Assembly: GCA_036559665.1 (NCBI GenBank)
Contig: DATBSS010000173.1
Coordinates: forward strand, 1-22,422
DNA from: DASRBA01 sp036559665
GTDB lineage: Bacteria; Myxococcota; Myxococcia; Myxococcales; Myxococcaceae
Reading direction: 5' to 3'
DNA: 22,422 bases
A program made the position numbers and the translations under genes. The notes under the pieces are model-generated. The model made no database searches, was not told where the DNA came from, and was given only the letters and a program-made list of their open reading frames with translations. This document shows, piece by piece, positions 1-6,331 of this stretch. Numbering within the stretch: the first letter of the stretch is position 1; each line of letters opens with the position of its first letter.

Positions 1-54
1 TTGCTAACGTGGATGCCGGGTAACAGCGGTCCTGCGCTCGGAGAGAAGCGATGA
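1..54 (+). CDS. 3' end of an upstream CDS (possible excisionase/HTH gene), partial
   Basis: A reading frame is open from the left edge and ends LLTWMPGNSGPALGEKR followed by TGA at 52-54. This stop overlaps the integrase ATG (51-53) as ATGA, the usual layout of translationally coupled genes. Small helix-turn-helix excisionase genes often sit directly before phage-type integrases, so that is a guess from position only. Seventeen residues are too few to recognise a family. The frame could also be open by chance, because high-GC DNA has few stops. Confidence 0.35.
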   Translation: MLTWMPGNSGPALGEKR

Positions 55-1262
55 GCGTCAGGCTGCGGAAGTGGAAGACGAAGGAGGGCAAGGTGCAGGA
101 AGCGTGGTGGGTGGACGTGAAGTACAGGCACCCGACCGGGAAGGTGGACCGAGTCCGCAAGGCCTCGCCCGTCAACACCCGCCGGGGCGCTGAGGAGTAC
201 GAGCGTCAAGTCCGCCATGCCCTCCTGACAGGCACCTTCGGGAAGGAGGAGCAAAACGAACCGGGCCGGGTCCCCACCTTCGGGGAGTTCGTCCCGCGCT
301 TCATCACGTACAGCGAGAACAACAACAAGCACTCCAGCGTCGTCACCAAGCGGCAGATCCTTGATGACCACCTCGTGCCCGCCTTCGGGAGCATGGCCCT
401 GGACGCCATCGGCCTTGCGCAAATCGAGGACTTCAAGGCCGCCATGCGCAAGAAGCCGTCAGGCGCGCGCGCCCGGAAGGATGCCCCCACGCGGGCAGCC
501 CTTCGCAAGCGCAAGGGCACCGGCCCGAAGCTCCTGAGCCTCAAGTCCATCAACAACGTCCTCACCGTGCTGCACAAGCTGCTCGCGCTCGCGCAGGAAC
601 AGGGCGTCATCGCCCACGTCCCGCGCGTGAAGCTCTTCAAGACGGAGAAGCCGGCCTTCGACTTCCTCACCTTCGAGGAGGCCGAGCGGCTTGTCACCGG
701 CGCCGAGCCGCAGTGGCGGACGGTGCTGCTCGTGGCCCTCAAGACAGGGCTGCGGCAGGGGGAGCTGATCGGGCTCCAGTGGAGCGACGTGGACTTGCAG
801 CGCGGCAAGCTGCACGTCCGGCGCACCATCTGGCGCGGCGTGACGGGTTCGCCCAAGGGCGGACGCGAGCGGACGGTGGACCTGCCGGCCTCGGCGGTGG
901 GCGCACTCAAGGGGCACCGGCACCTGCGCGGCGCCTCCGTGTTCTGCAAGGAGGATGGCCAACCGCTCACCGCTGGCTTGATGAAGCTGCCGCTCCAGCG
1001 TGCGCTGCGGCGGGCAGGCATCAGCCGCGAGCAAGGGCGCATCGGCTGGCATGACCTGCGCCACAGCTACGGCAGCCACCTCGCCATGCGGGGTGTCCCG
1101 CTCAAGGTCATCCAGGAGCTGATGGGCCACGCGACCATCGAGATGACCATGCGCTACGCCCACCTCGCGCCCGAGGCACGGGAGCGCGCGGTGCAGCAGC
1201 TCGACCAGCCCGCGCCTGAGCTCCAGGCCGGACCGGCCAGCGACGCCGGAGGGGCACATTGA
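51..1262 (+). CDS. Tyrosine recombinase / phage-type integrase
   Basis: Site-specific integrase of the lambda/XerCD superfamily, 403 aa. The N-terminus (about residues 1-65, with AWWVDVKYRHPTGK) resembles the arm-type DNA-binding domain. A core-binding (SAM-like) domain follows at about 75-200, and the catalytic domain at about 205-380. All expected catalytic residues are visible: Arg235 in TGLRQGEL, Lys269 in SPKGGRER, His334 and Arg337 in WHDLRHSYGSHL, His360 in LMGHATIEMTMRYAHL, and the nucleophile Tyr369. The ATG at 51 has a GGAGAG ribosome-binding site about 6 nt upstream. The gene reads towards the 3' end of the tmRNA gene and stops 66 bp short of it, so ssrA is the likely integration target. 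It should catalyse insertion and excision of the element lying to the left. It looks intact. Confidence 0.95.
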   Translation: MSVRLRKWKTKEGKVQEAWWVDVKYRHPTGKVDRVRKASPVNTRRGAEEYERQVRHALLTGTFGKEEQNEPGRVPTFGEFVPRFITYSENNNKHSSVVTKRQILDDHLVPAFGSMALDAIGLAQIEDFKAAMRKKPSGARARKDAPTRAALRKRKGTGPKLLSLKSINNVLTVLHKLLALAQEQGVIAHVPRVKLFKTEKPAFDFLTFEEAERLVTGAEPQWRTVLLVALKTGLRQGELIGLQWSDVDLQRGKLHVRRTIWRGVTGSPKGGRERTVDLPASAVGALKGHRHLRGASVFCKEDGQPLTAGLMKLPLQRALRRAGISREQGRIGWHDLRHSYGSHLAMRGVPLKVIQELMGHATIEMTMRYAHLAPEARERAVQQLDQPAPELQAGPASDAGGAH

Positions 1263-1275
1263 GGGCACATGAGGG
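1252..1275. repeat. Short tandem direct repeat at the integrase 3' end
   Basis: Two adjacent copies of GGGCACAT(T)GA lie at 1252-1262 and 1263-1272, followed by GGGA. They cover the integrase stop codon and lie between the gene and the tmRNA. Short direct repeats next to an attachment site are typical arm-type integrase-binding sites; that role is inferred from position only. Confidence 0.4.
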
Positions 1276-1284
1276 ACCGAGGGC

Positions 1285-1320
1285 AAAGAAAAACCCAGCA
1301 ACCCGGTGAGATTGCTGGGC
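1285..1320 (-). terminator. Rho-independent terminator of the tmRNA gene
   Basis: On the minus strand, CCCAGCAA (1312-1319) and TTGCTGGG (1294-1301) form a perfect 8-bp stem with a 10-nt loop. TTTTTCTTT (1293-1285) follows. This is a textbook intrinsic terminator 10 nt beyond the mature tmRNA 3' end. On the plus strand the same hairpin is followed by only three T, so it may act weakly for the converging integrase. Confidence 0.85.
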
Positions 1321-1328
1321 TTTGAGTG

Positions 1329-1691
1329 TGGAGGCGGCGGGAATCGAACCCGCGTCCGGAAGCCTTCCGCCCTTCGACCCTACGTGCGTAGTCCGCGGTT
1401 TGGGTTTTAGGCCCCCAAGGCTCCCACGGACGGGATCCCCGGATGCCGATCCTGGGAAGCTCTCGCCGCCCCGCGTCCAGGCCCACGGGGCAGCCAGCTC
1501 GCATTATGACGGCCCTACCCCGACCCACGAGCCGAGGCCGGGAGGACCGCGCGCTAGGCTGTGTTAGGCAGCCAGCGCGAGCTCAACGTTGTCGTTGGCT
1601 TTTGTCTCTTTTGCCGGCGGTTTAGCGAGTCACCAGCAAGCTCGGCACGCGTCTGGGGTTTCAATGCCCCCGTCGAAGCCAGGTCGCCCCC
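1329..1691 (-). ncRNA. ssrA: tmRNA (transfer-messenger RNA), tag ANDNVELALAA
   Basis: Single-piece tmRNA, about 363 nt, that rescues stalled ribosomes with SmpB and adds a degradation tag. The 5' end GGGGGCG (1691-1685) pairs with CGCCTCC (1336-1330) to form the 7-bp acceptor stem, with discriminator A at 1329. The 5' half carries the hallmark CTTCGACGGGGGC. The 3' half carries the T-arm, GCGGGTTCGATTCCCGC. The CCA is not encoded (genomic CAC follows). The mRNA-like part reads GCC AAC GAC AAC GTT GAG CTC GCG CTG GCT GCC TAA on the minus strand at 1599-1564, giving the tag (A)ANDNVELALAA. Its ending LALAA suits ClpXP-type proteases. The rest, about 1370-1560, should fold into pseudoknots, which I did not model. 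Confidence 0.96.
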
Positions 1692-1707
1692 TTTCACTGA
1701 CCACCCT

Positions 1708-1735
1708 ACTCTAACCACACCCGCAGGGCGGGCAA
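1708..1735 (-). promoter_or_regulatory. Probable sigma-70-type promoter of ssrA
   Basis: On the minus strand TTGCCC (1735-1730) and TAGAGT (1713-1708) are 16 bp apart, each matching four of six consensus bases. The -10 ends 16 nt before the mature tmRNA 5' end. This would give a short 5' leader of about 10 nt for removal by RNase P. No experimental support. Confidence 0.5.
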
Positions 1736-1748
1736 TCCACGGGCCCCA

Positions 1749-1784
1749 CTGACGCGCACCCACCCGGAGCGTACAATCGCCCCG
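1749..1784 (+). promoter_or_regulatory. Probable promoter of the PEGA kinase gene; leaderless start
   Basis: CTGACG (1749-1754) and TACAAT (1772-1777) are separated by 17 bp. The last T of the -10 at position -7 puts +1 exactly on the G of the GTG start codon at 1784. The only purine-rich site, GGAG at 1766-1769, is 14 nt from the GTG and lies upstream of the predicted +1, so it would not be in the transcript. Confidence 0.5.
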
Positions 1785-3205
1785 TGGACGACACGACCCT
1801 GCCCACGGTCATCGTCCCGCTCACCGAACGCGACGTCCTCGACGGGCGCTGGACGCTCGTGCGGAAGGTCGCCGAAGGGGCGAGCGGCGCGGTGTATCTC
1901 GCCCAGGAGCAAGGGACCGAGCGCCCGGTGGCGGTGAAGATCCTCTCCCCCCTCCTCTGCCGCAACCCCAAGATCCTCGGCCGCTTCGAACGCGAGGCCC
2001 GCCAGCTGGCCGCCCTCAACCACCCCAACGTCATCAAGCTCCTGGCGGTGGGCCGCTCCGGCGCCCAGCCCTTCATCGTGATGCCCTTCATCGACGGCAC
2101 CACGCTGGCCCAGCACGTCCGCCAGAAGGGCCGCCTCAGCTCCGAGGAGGCGCTCGCCATCCTCCGCCAGCTCTGCGCGGGCCTGGGCCACCTGCACGAG
2201 AAGGGCCTCGTCCACCGCGACGTGAAGCCGGGCAACGTGATGATCGCCGTCAACGGCCACGTCACCCTGCTCGACCTGGGCGTGGTCCGCGAGCGCGGCG
2301 CGCCCCCGCTCACCGCCCCCGGCGCCCGCCTCGGCACGCCCAACTACATGGCCCCCGAGCAGATCGAGGCCTCCCACGACGTGGACCAGCGCGCCGACCT
2401 CTACTCCCTGGGCGCGGTGGCCTTCGAGCTGCTCACCGGCGGCCCTCCCTTCCGCGGCGCCAACATGCGCGACCTGCTGGAGCAGCACCGGGTGGCCGCC
2501 CCGCCCAACGCCGCCCACCTGGCGGCCAGCGTCTCCCGCGCCACCGGCGACGTGCTCGCCCTGGCGCTGGCCAAGTCCCCCCAGGAGCGCTACCAGTCCG
2601 CCCGCCTCTTCATGGAGGCCCTGGAGCGGGCGATGGCGCCGCTCACCCAGCGCCATCCCCGCAACCGCCTGATGGTCTCCGGCGAGGACTCGCTCTCCGG
2701 CGGGCAGAGCATCACCCAGGCCGCCACCGTCCCCGACGCGCACGAGGACAGCATCGAGGTCTCCGGCAGCACCCTGAGCACCGCGGTGAGCGCCTCCTCC
2801 ACCGCGCCCCCCACCCTCAGCTCCACCGCGCCGCCGCCGACCCGCCAGCCCTCGCCCGCCACCCGGACCATGCGCCGCGCCACCAGCGTGCTCTGGTACG
2901 CCGCCGCCGGGGTGGCGCTCGGCGCGGTGGCCCTCTTCGGGCTGGCCATGGCGCGCGGCCTCTCCCTCGCCGAGCTGGTGGACCCCGAGGCGGACGGCGT
3001 CCTCGAGATCGCCGCCGAGCCCGGCGCCCCGCCCGCCACCGTGCTGGTGGACGGCGCGCCCCAGGGAGACACGCCGCTGCGCCTCAACCTCGCGCCGGGC
3101 GCCCACCGCATCCGCCTCCTCCGCCCGGGCGACCCGGAGATGGAGCGCGACGTCACCCTGGGCCCGCGCCAGGAGGTCCACCTCAGCGTGCCCCCCGCGC
3201 GCTAA
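1784..3205 (+). CDS. Transmembrane Ser/Thr protein kinase with PEGA domain
   Basis: Hanks-type (PknB-like) kinase, 473 aa, starting at GTG. The kinase domain spans about residues 23-285: Gly-rich loop EGASGAVYLA, Lys52 in VAVKIL, catalytic HRDVKPGN (Asp146), DLG (164-166, Leu replacing the usual Phe of DFG), and APE (190-192). Catalytic residues are present, so it should phosphorylate Ser/Thr. A Ser/Thr/Pro-rich linker (about 300-362) follows, then one transmembrane helix (about 369-390). The C-terminus (about 405-470; VLVDGAPQGDTPLRLNLAPGAH) is a PEGA domain, predicted periplasmic. The protein therefore probably passes an envelope signal to the cytoplasm. The start is fixed by the upstream -10 box and by there being no other suitable start before the kinase domain. 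A 59-bp repeat begins immediately after the TAA. The substrate is unknown. Confidence 0.93.
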   Translation: MDDTTLPTVIVPLTERDVLDGRWTLVRKVAEGASGAVYLAQEQGTERPVAVKILSPLLCRNPKILGRFEREARQLAALNHPNVIKLLAVGRSGAQPFIVMPFIDGTTLAQHVRQKGRLSSEEALAILRQLCAGLGHLHEKGLVHRDVKPGNVMIAVNGHVTLLDLGVVRERGAPPLTAPGARLGTPNYMAPEQIEASHDVDQRADLYSLGAVAFELLTGGPPFRGANMRDLLEQHRVAAPPNAAHLAASVSRATGDVLALALAKSPQERYQSARLFMEALERAMAPLTQRHPRNRLMVSGEDSLSGGQSITQAATVPDAHEDSIEVSGSTLSTAVSASSTAPPTLSSTAPPPTRQPSPATRTMRRATSVLWYAAAGVALGAVALFGLAMARGLSLAELVDPEADGVLEIAAEPGAPPATVLVDGAPQGDTPLRLNLAPGAHRIRLLRPGDPEMERDVTLGPRQEVHLSVPPAR

Positions 3206-3264
3206 AGCCCGGAGGAAGCGGCCGCGGGCCGCCGCATCAGCGTCCCTGGGCTTTCGGGGACTGA
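3206..3264 (+). repeat. 59-bp intergenic repeat, copy A
   Basis: Begins directly after the kinase stop codon (AGCCCGGAGGAAGCGG...) and ends GGGGACTGA. It matches copy B (6273-6331, opposite strand) at 54 of 59 positions without gaps. It contains two potential hairpins: GCGGC/GCCGC near the start and GTCCC/GGGAC near the end. There is no T-tract, so it is not a standard intrinsic terminator; it looks like a REP-type element. Confidence 0.8.
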
Positions 3265-3341
3265 CCTGACGCACCCCGCCCAGGACGCCCGCTGCATCCG
3301 CTGCGGCGGCGGCCCCGAAGTGGTGCTAGGAAAGCGCCCCC

Positions 3342-4721
3342 ATGCCGCGCCACCTTCGCGTCACCCTCGCCGCCGCCCTCTCCTTCGCCATGGCCGCCTC
3401 CGCGCCCGCCGCCGAAAAGGCCGAGCAGAAGAAGCCGTTCTTCCCCTACCCGATGAAGGTGGAGACGCTGCCCAACGGGCTCACCGTCGTCCGGGTGCCC
3501 TTCGCCTCCAACGGGATGATCGCCTACTACTCGGCGGTCCGGACCGGGTCCCGCAACGAGGTGGAGCAGGGCCACACCGGCTTCGCCCACTTCTTCGAGC
3601 ACATGATGTTCAAGGGGACCAAGAAGCACCCCACCGGCGAGCGGGAGAAGATCCTCGGCGAGCTGGGCTTCGACGACAACGCGTACACCTCGGACGACTG
3701 CACCGTCTACCACTCGTTCGGCCCCGCCGGCGGGCTGGAGAAGCTGATCGAGGTGGAGGCGGACCGCTTCAGCGGCCTCGACTACGGGGAGCCGACCTTC
3801 CAGACGGAGGCCAAGGCGATCCTCGGCGAGTACCACAAGAACGCCGCGCGCCCCGAGCTGAAGATGGAGGAGGCGCTCAACGCCGCCGCGTTCAAGAAGC
3901 ACACGTACAGCCACACCACGCTGGGCTTCTACGACGACATCAAGGCGATGCCGGGGAAGTACGAGTACAGCAAGAGCTTCTTCCAGCGCTGGTATCGCCC
4001 GGACAACGTCATCGTCTACATCGTCGGCGAATTCGACGACGCGAAGACCATGGCGCTGGTGAAGGCCGCCTACGGCCCCTGGCAGGGGAAGGCAGCGCAG
4101 GTGGAGATCCCGAAGGAGCCGGCCCAGGCCGCATCGCTGAAGGTCGGGCTGGACTGGGACACGCCCACCCTGTCGCGCCACGTCCACGCCTGGAGGACGC
4201 CGGCCGCCTCGCTCACCACGCTCGACGGCCAGGTGCAGACGGTGCTGGCCAGCTACCTGGTGGGACCCACCAGCCCGGTCTACAAGGAGCTGGTGCTGGA
4301 GAAGCAGCTGGCGGAGCAGGTCGGCCCTCTCTACAACGACCACCGCGACCCGTACCTCTTCGCCATCGCCGCGCAGCTCAAGGACGAGCAGCACCGCGCC
4401 GCGGTGGAGGCCGCCTTCGACCGCGAGGTGAAGGCGCTGGCCTCCGGCAAGGTGGACGCCAAGCGGGTCACCGACATCCGGGCCAACCTCCGCTACTCGT
4501 TCTTGATGGGGCTGGAGACCGCGGACGACATCGGCAACGTGCTCGCCTTCTACGGCGCGGTGCTGGGCACCCCGGACGCGCTGGACGGCTACTACCGGCG
4601 CATGGACGAGGTCCAGCCTTCGCACCTGGTGCAGTTCGCCAAGAAGTACCTCACCGACCAGAACCGCACGGTGCTCACCCTGAAGTCGAAGGCCGCCGCC
4701 GCGCAGCCGGAGGGCAAGTGA
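3342..4721 (+). CDS. M16 family zinc metallopeptidase (catalytic subunit), exported
   Basis: Pitrilysin/insulinase-type peptidase, 459 aa. An N-terminal signal peptide is evident (MPRHLRVTLAAALSFAMAAS, cleavage probably after APAA near 24). The inverted zinc motif HFFEH is at 83-87 (His83, Glu86, His87). The downstream Glu ligand is probably Glu163 in AILGEYHK, 80 residues after His83, as expected for M16. The C-terminal M16 domain lies at about 210-400. It should act in the periplasm or outside the cell, cutting peptides or small proteins. A weak AGGA site lies 10 nt before the ATG. The stop overlaps the start of the next gene (TGATG), so the two are translationally coupled and probably form a heterodimer, as M16B pairs do. 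Confidence 0.93.
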   Translation: MPRHLRVTLAAALSFAMAASAPAAEKAEQKKPFFPYPMKVETLPNGLTVVRVPFASNGMIAYYSAVRTGSRNEVEQGHTGFAHFFEHMMFKGTKKHPTGEREKILGELGFDDNAYTSDDCTVYHSFGPAGGLEKLIEVEADRFSGLDYGEPTFQTEAKAILGEYHKNAARPELKMEEALNAAAFKKHTYSHTTLGFYDDIKAMPGKYEYSKSFFQRWYRPDNVIVYIVGEFDDAKTMALVKAAYGPWQGKAAQVEIPKEPAQAASLKVGLDWDTPTLSRHVHAWRTPAASLTTLDGQVQTVLASYLVGPTSPVYKELVLEKQLAEQVGPLYNDHRDPYLFAIAAQLKDEQHRAAVEAAFDREVKALASGKVDAKRVTDIRANLRYSFLMGLETADDIGNVLAFYGAVLGTPDALDGYYRRMDEVQPSHLVQFAKKYLTDQNRTVLTLKSKAAAAQPEGK

Positions 4722-6238
4722 TGAACGCGCTCATGGTCCCCCTCGCCGCCTTCGCGCTCGCCGCCAACCCTGCCGTGCCGACCATCGACGTCCCGCCGCT
4801 GCGCACGCCTCCGCCCATGGACACGGTGCTGCTCCCGGTGGCGAACAAGCCCATCGTCAGCTTCCGGCTGGTGTTCCGCTCCGGTTCGGTGGACGACCCC
4901 GCCGGCAAGGAGGGCCTGACCACCCTCACCTCGGACGTGATGGCCGAGGGCGGGACGAAGAAGCTCAGCTCCTCCGAGCTGCTGGACGCGCTGTTCCCCA
5001 TGGCGGCGGAGCTGGAGGTCCACAACGACAAGGAGCTCACCGCCTTCGTCGGCCGCGTCCACAAGGACAACCTGGACCGCTTCTTCCAGATCTTCACCGA
5101 CGTCCTGGTGGAGCCCCGGTTCGACCCCAAGGAGCTCGAACGCCTCCGTGCCGACGCGGTGAACGACGTGAAGAACCACCTCCGCGGCGAGGACGACGAG
5201 TCGCTGGGCAAGGTGGCGCTGGACGCGGTGCTCTACGAGGGCCACCCCTACGCGCACTACGTCGGCGGCACCGTGCAGGGCCTGCAGGCGATCACCCTGG
5301 ACGACGTGAAGGCGCACTGGAAGCGCGTCTTCACCCAGGACCGGCTGGTGATCGGCCTGGCCGGGGCGGTGGACGAGGCGCTGGCGAAGAAGGTGAAGGA
5401 CCGGCTGTCGGCGCTGCCCGCCACGGGGGCGCCGGCGGTGAAGCTGACGCCCGCGCCGCGGCGGACCGGCCAGGCGCTGGTGATCAAGAAGGACGCCATC
5501 TCCACCGCGGTCTCCATGGGCTACGCCTACCCGCTGCGCCGCGGGGACCCGGACTTCTTCGAGGTGGCGCTCGCGCTCTCCTACCTGGGGCAGCACCGCC
5601 AGTCGCAGGGCGTGCTCTTCAACGAGCTGCGCGAGAAGCGCGGGATGAACTACGGCGACTACGCCTACGCCGAGCACTTCCAGCAGGAGGGCTGGAGCAC
5701 CAACCCGCGCACCAACGTGTGCCGGACGGTGCAGGACTTCACCATCTGGATCCGCCCCACCGAGCCGCAGAACGCCATCTTCGCCACCCGCGGCGCGCTC
5801 CACTTCCTGCAGCGGCTGATCGACAAGCCCATCCCGAAGGGCCAGTTCGACGCCGCCCGCGGTTTCCTCTCCGGCCTGACCCTCGTCTGGGAGCAGACCG
5901 ACCAGCGCAAGCTGGGCTACGCCATCGACGACCGCTTCTACGGGACCAAGGGCTTCCACGAGTCCTTCCGCCAGGCGCTGGCCGCGATGACGCCGGCGCA
6001 GGTCCAGGCGGCGGTGAAGCGCCACCTCAAGGTGGAGGACCTGAGCTTCGTCTACGTGGCCAAGGACGCGGAAGGCGTCAAGAAGGCGCTCGAGAAGGGC
6101 GCGCCCTCGGCCATGGCCTACCCGACGCCGAAGCCGGCCGAGGTGGTGGACGAGGACAAGGCGTTCACCGGCCGCCGCGTCCCGGTCTCCCCGGCCTCGA
6201 TCAAGGTGATCGACGCGCAGAGCTTCATGGAGAAGTAG
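4721..6238 (+). CDS. M16 family peptidase-like protein lacking the zinc motif
   Basis: 505 aa, ATG at 4721 overlapping the previous stop. The N-terminus MNALMVPLAAFALAANP is a short signal-like segment. The fold signature of M16 is clear: VSFRLVFRSGSVDDPAGKEG at the start of the first domain, and FNELREKRGMNYGDYAYAEHF in the second domain, the substrate-binding Arg/Tyr region. Where an active M16 protein has HxxEH this one reads TTLTSDVMAEGG, so it cannot bind zinc in the usual way. In known M16B pairs the inactive partner supplies the Arg/Tyr motif while the other supplies the zinc site; the same division of labour is inferred here. The same frame is open upstream to 3320, but that part is out of frame with the real catalytic gene. 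Confidence 0.92.
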   Translation: MNALMVPLAAFALAANPAVPTIDVPPLRTPPPMDTVLLPVANKPIVSFRLVFRSGSVDDPAGKEGLTTLTSDVMAEGGTKKLSSSELLDALFPMAAELEVHNDKELTAFVGRVHKDNLDRFFQIFTDVLVEPRFDPKELERLRADAVNDVKNHLRGEDDESLGKVALDAVLYEGHPYAHYVGGTVQGLQAITLDDVKAHWKRVFTQDRLVIGLAGAVDEALAKKVKDRLSALPATGAPAVKLTPAPRRTGQALVIKKDAISTAVSMGYAYPLRRGDPDFFEVALALSYLGQHRQSQGVLFNELREKRGMNYGDYAYAEHFQQEGWSTNPRTNVCRTVQDFTIWIRPTEPQNAIFATRGALHFLQRLIDKPIPKGQFDAARGFLSGLTLVWEQTDQRKLGYAIDDRFYGTKGFHESFRQALAAMTPAQVQAAVKRHLKVEDLSFVYVAKDAEGVKKALEKGAPSAMAYPTPKPAEVVDEDKAFTGRRVPVSPASIKVIDAQSFMEK

Positions 6239-6248
6239 CGGCCCTGTT

Positions 6249-6275
6249 GGCCTGCGGCCGCTTCCTCCGGGCTCA
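6249..6275 (-). repeat. Partial copy of the 59-bp repeat (copy C)
   Basis: On the minus strand this reads TGAGCCCGGAGGAAGCGG followed by CCGCAGGCC, the first half of the 59-bp repeat. It starts within the last bases of copy B, so B and C form a tandem repeat with a 58-bp period and about 1.5 units. It lies just after the M16 stop codon. Confidence 0.75.
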
Positions 6276-6331
6276 GTCCCCGAAACCCAGGGGACGCTGA
6301 TGCGGCGGCCTGCGGCCGCTTCCTCCAGGCT
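6273..6331 (-). repeat. 59-bp intergenic repeat, copy B
   Basis: Minus-strand copy starting at the last base of the TPR-kinase stop codon (TGA, 6333-6331) and ending GGGGACTGA. It is 54/59 identical to copy A. A strong hairpin GTCCCC/GGGGAC with an 8-nt loop (6277-6296) and a second GCGGCC-GCA-GGCCGC hairpin are visible. It lies between the converging M16 and TPR-kinase genes and could serve as a transcription barrier. Confidence 0.8.

Noticed and set aside
206..1301. Long minus-strand open frames opposite the integrase
   Set aside because: Arg/Ser/Pro- or Leu/Val/His-rich shadow translations of a gene with all tyrosine-recombinase motifs; typical of high-GC DNA.
1322..1763. Several open frames on both strands across the tmRNA locus
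   Set aside because: They overlap a structured RNA gene with clear acceptor stem, T-arm and tag frame; no protein features.
3320..4720. Extension of the second M16 protein upstream to give one 972-aa protein
   Set aside because: The extension is an Arg/Ala-rich out-of-frame shadow of the first M16 gene; the true start is the ATG at 4721.
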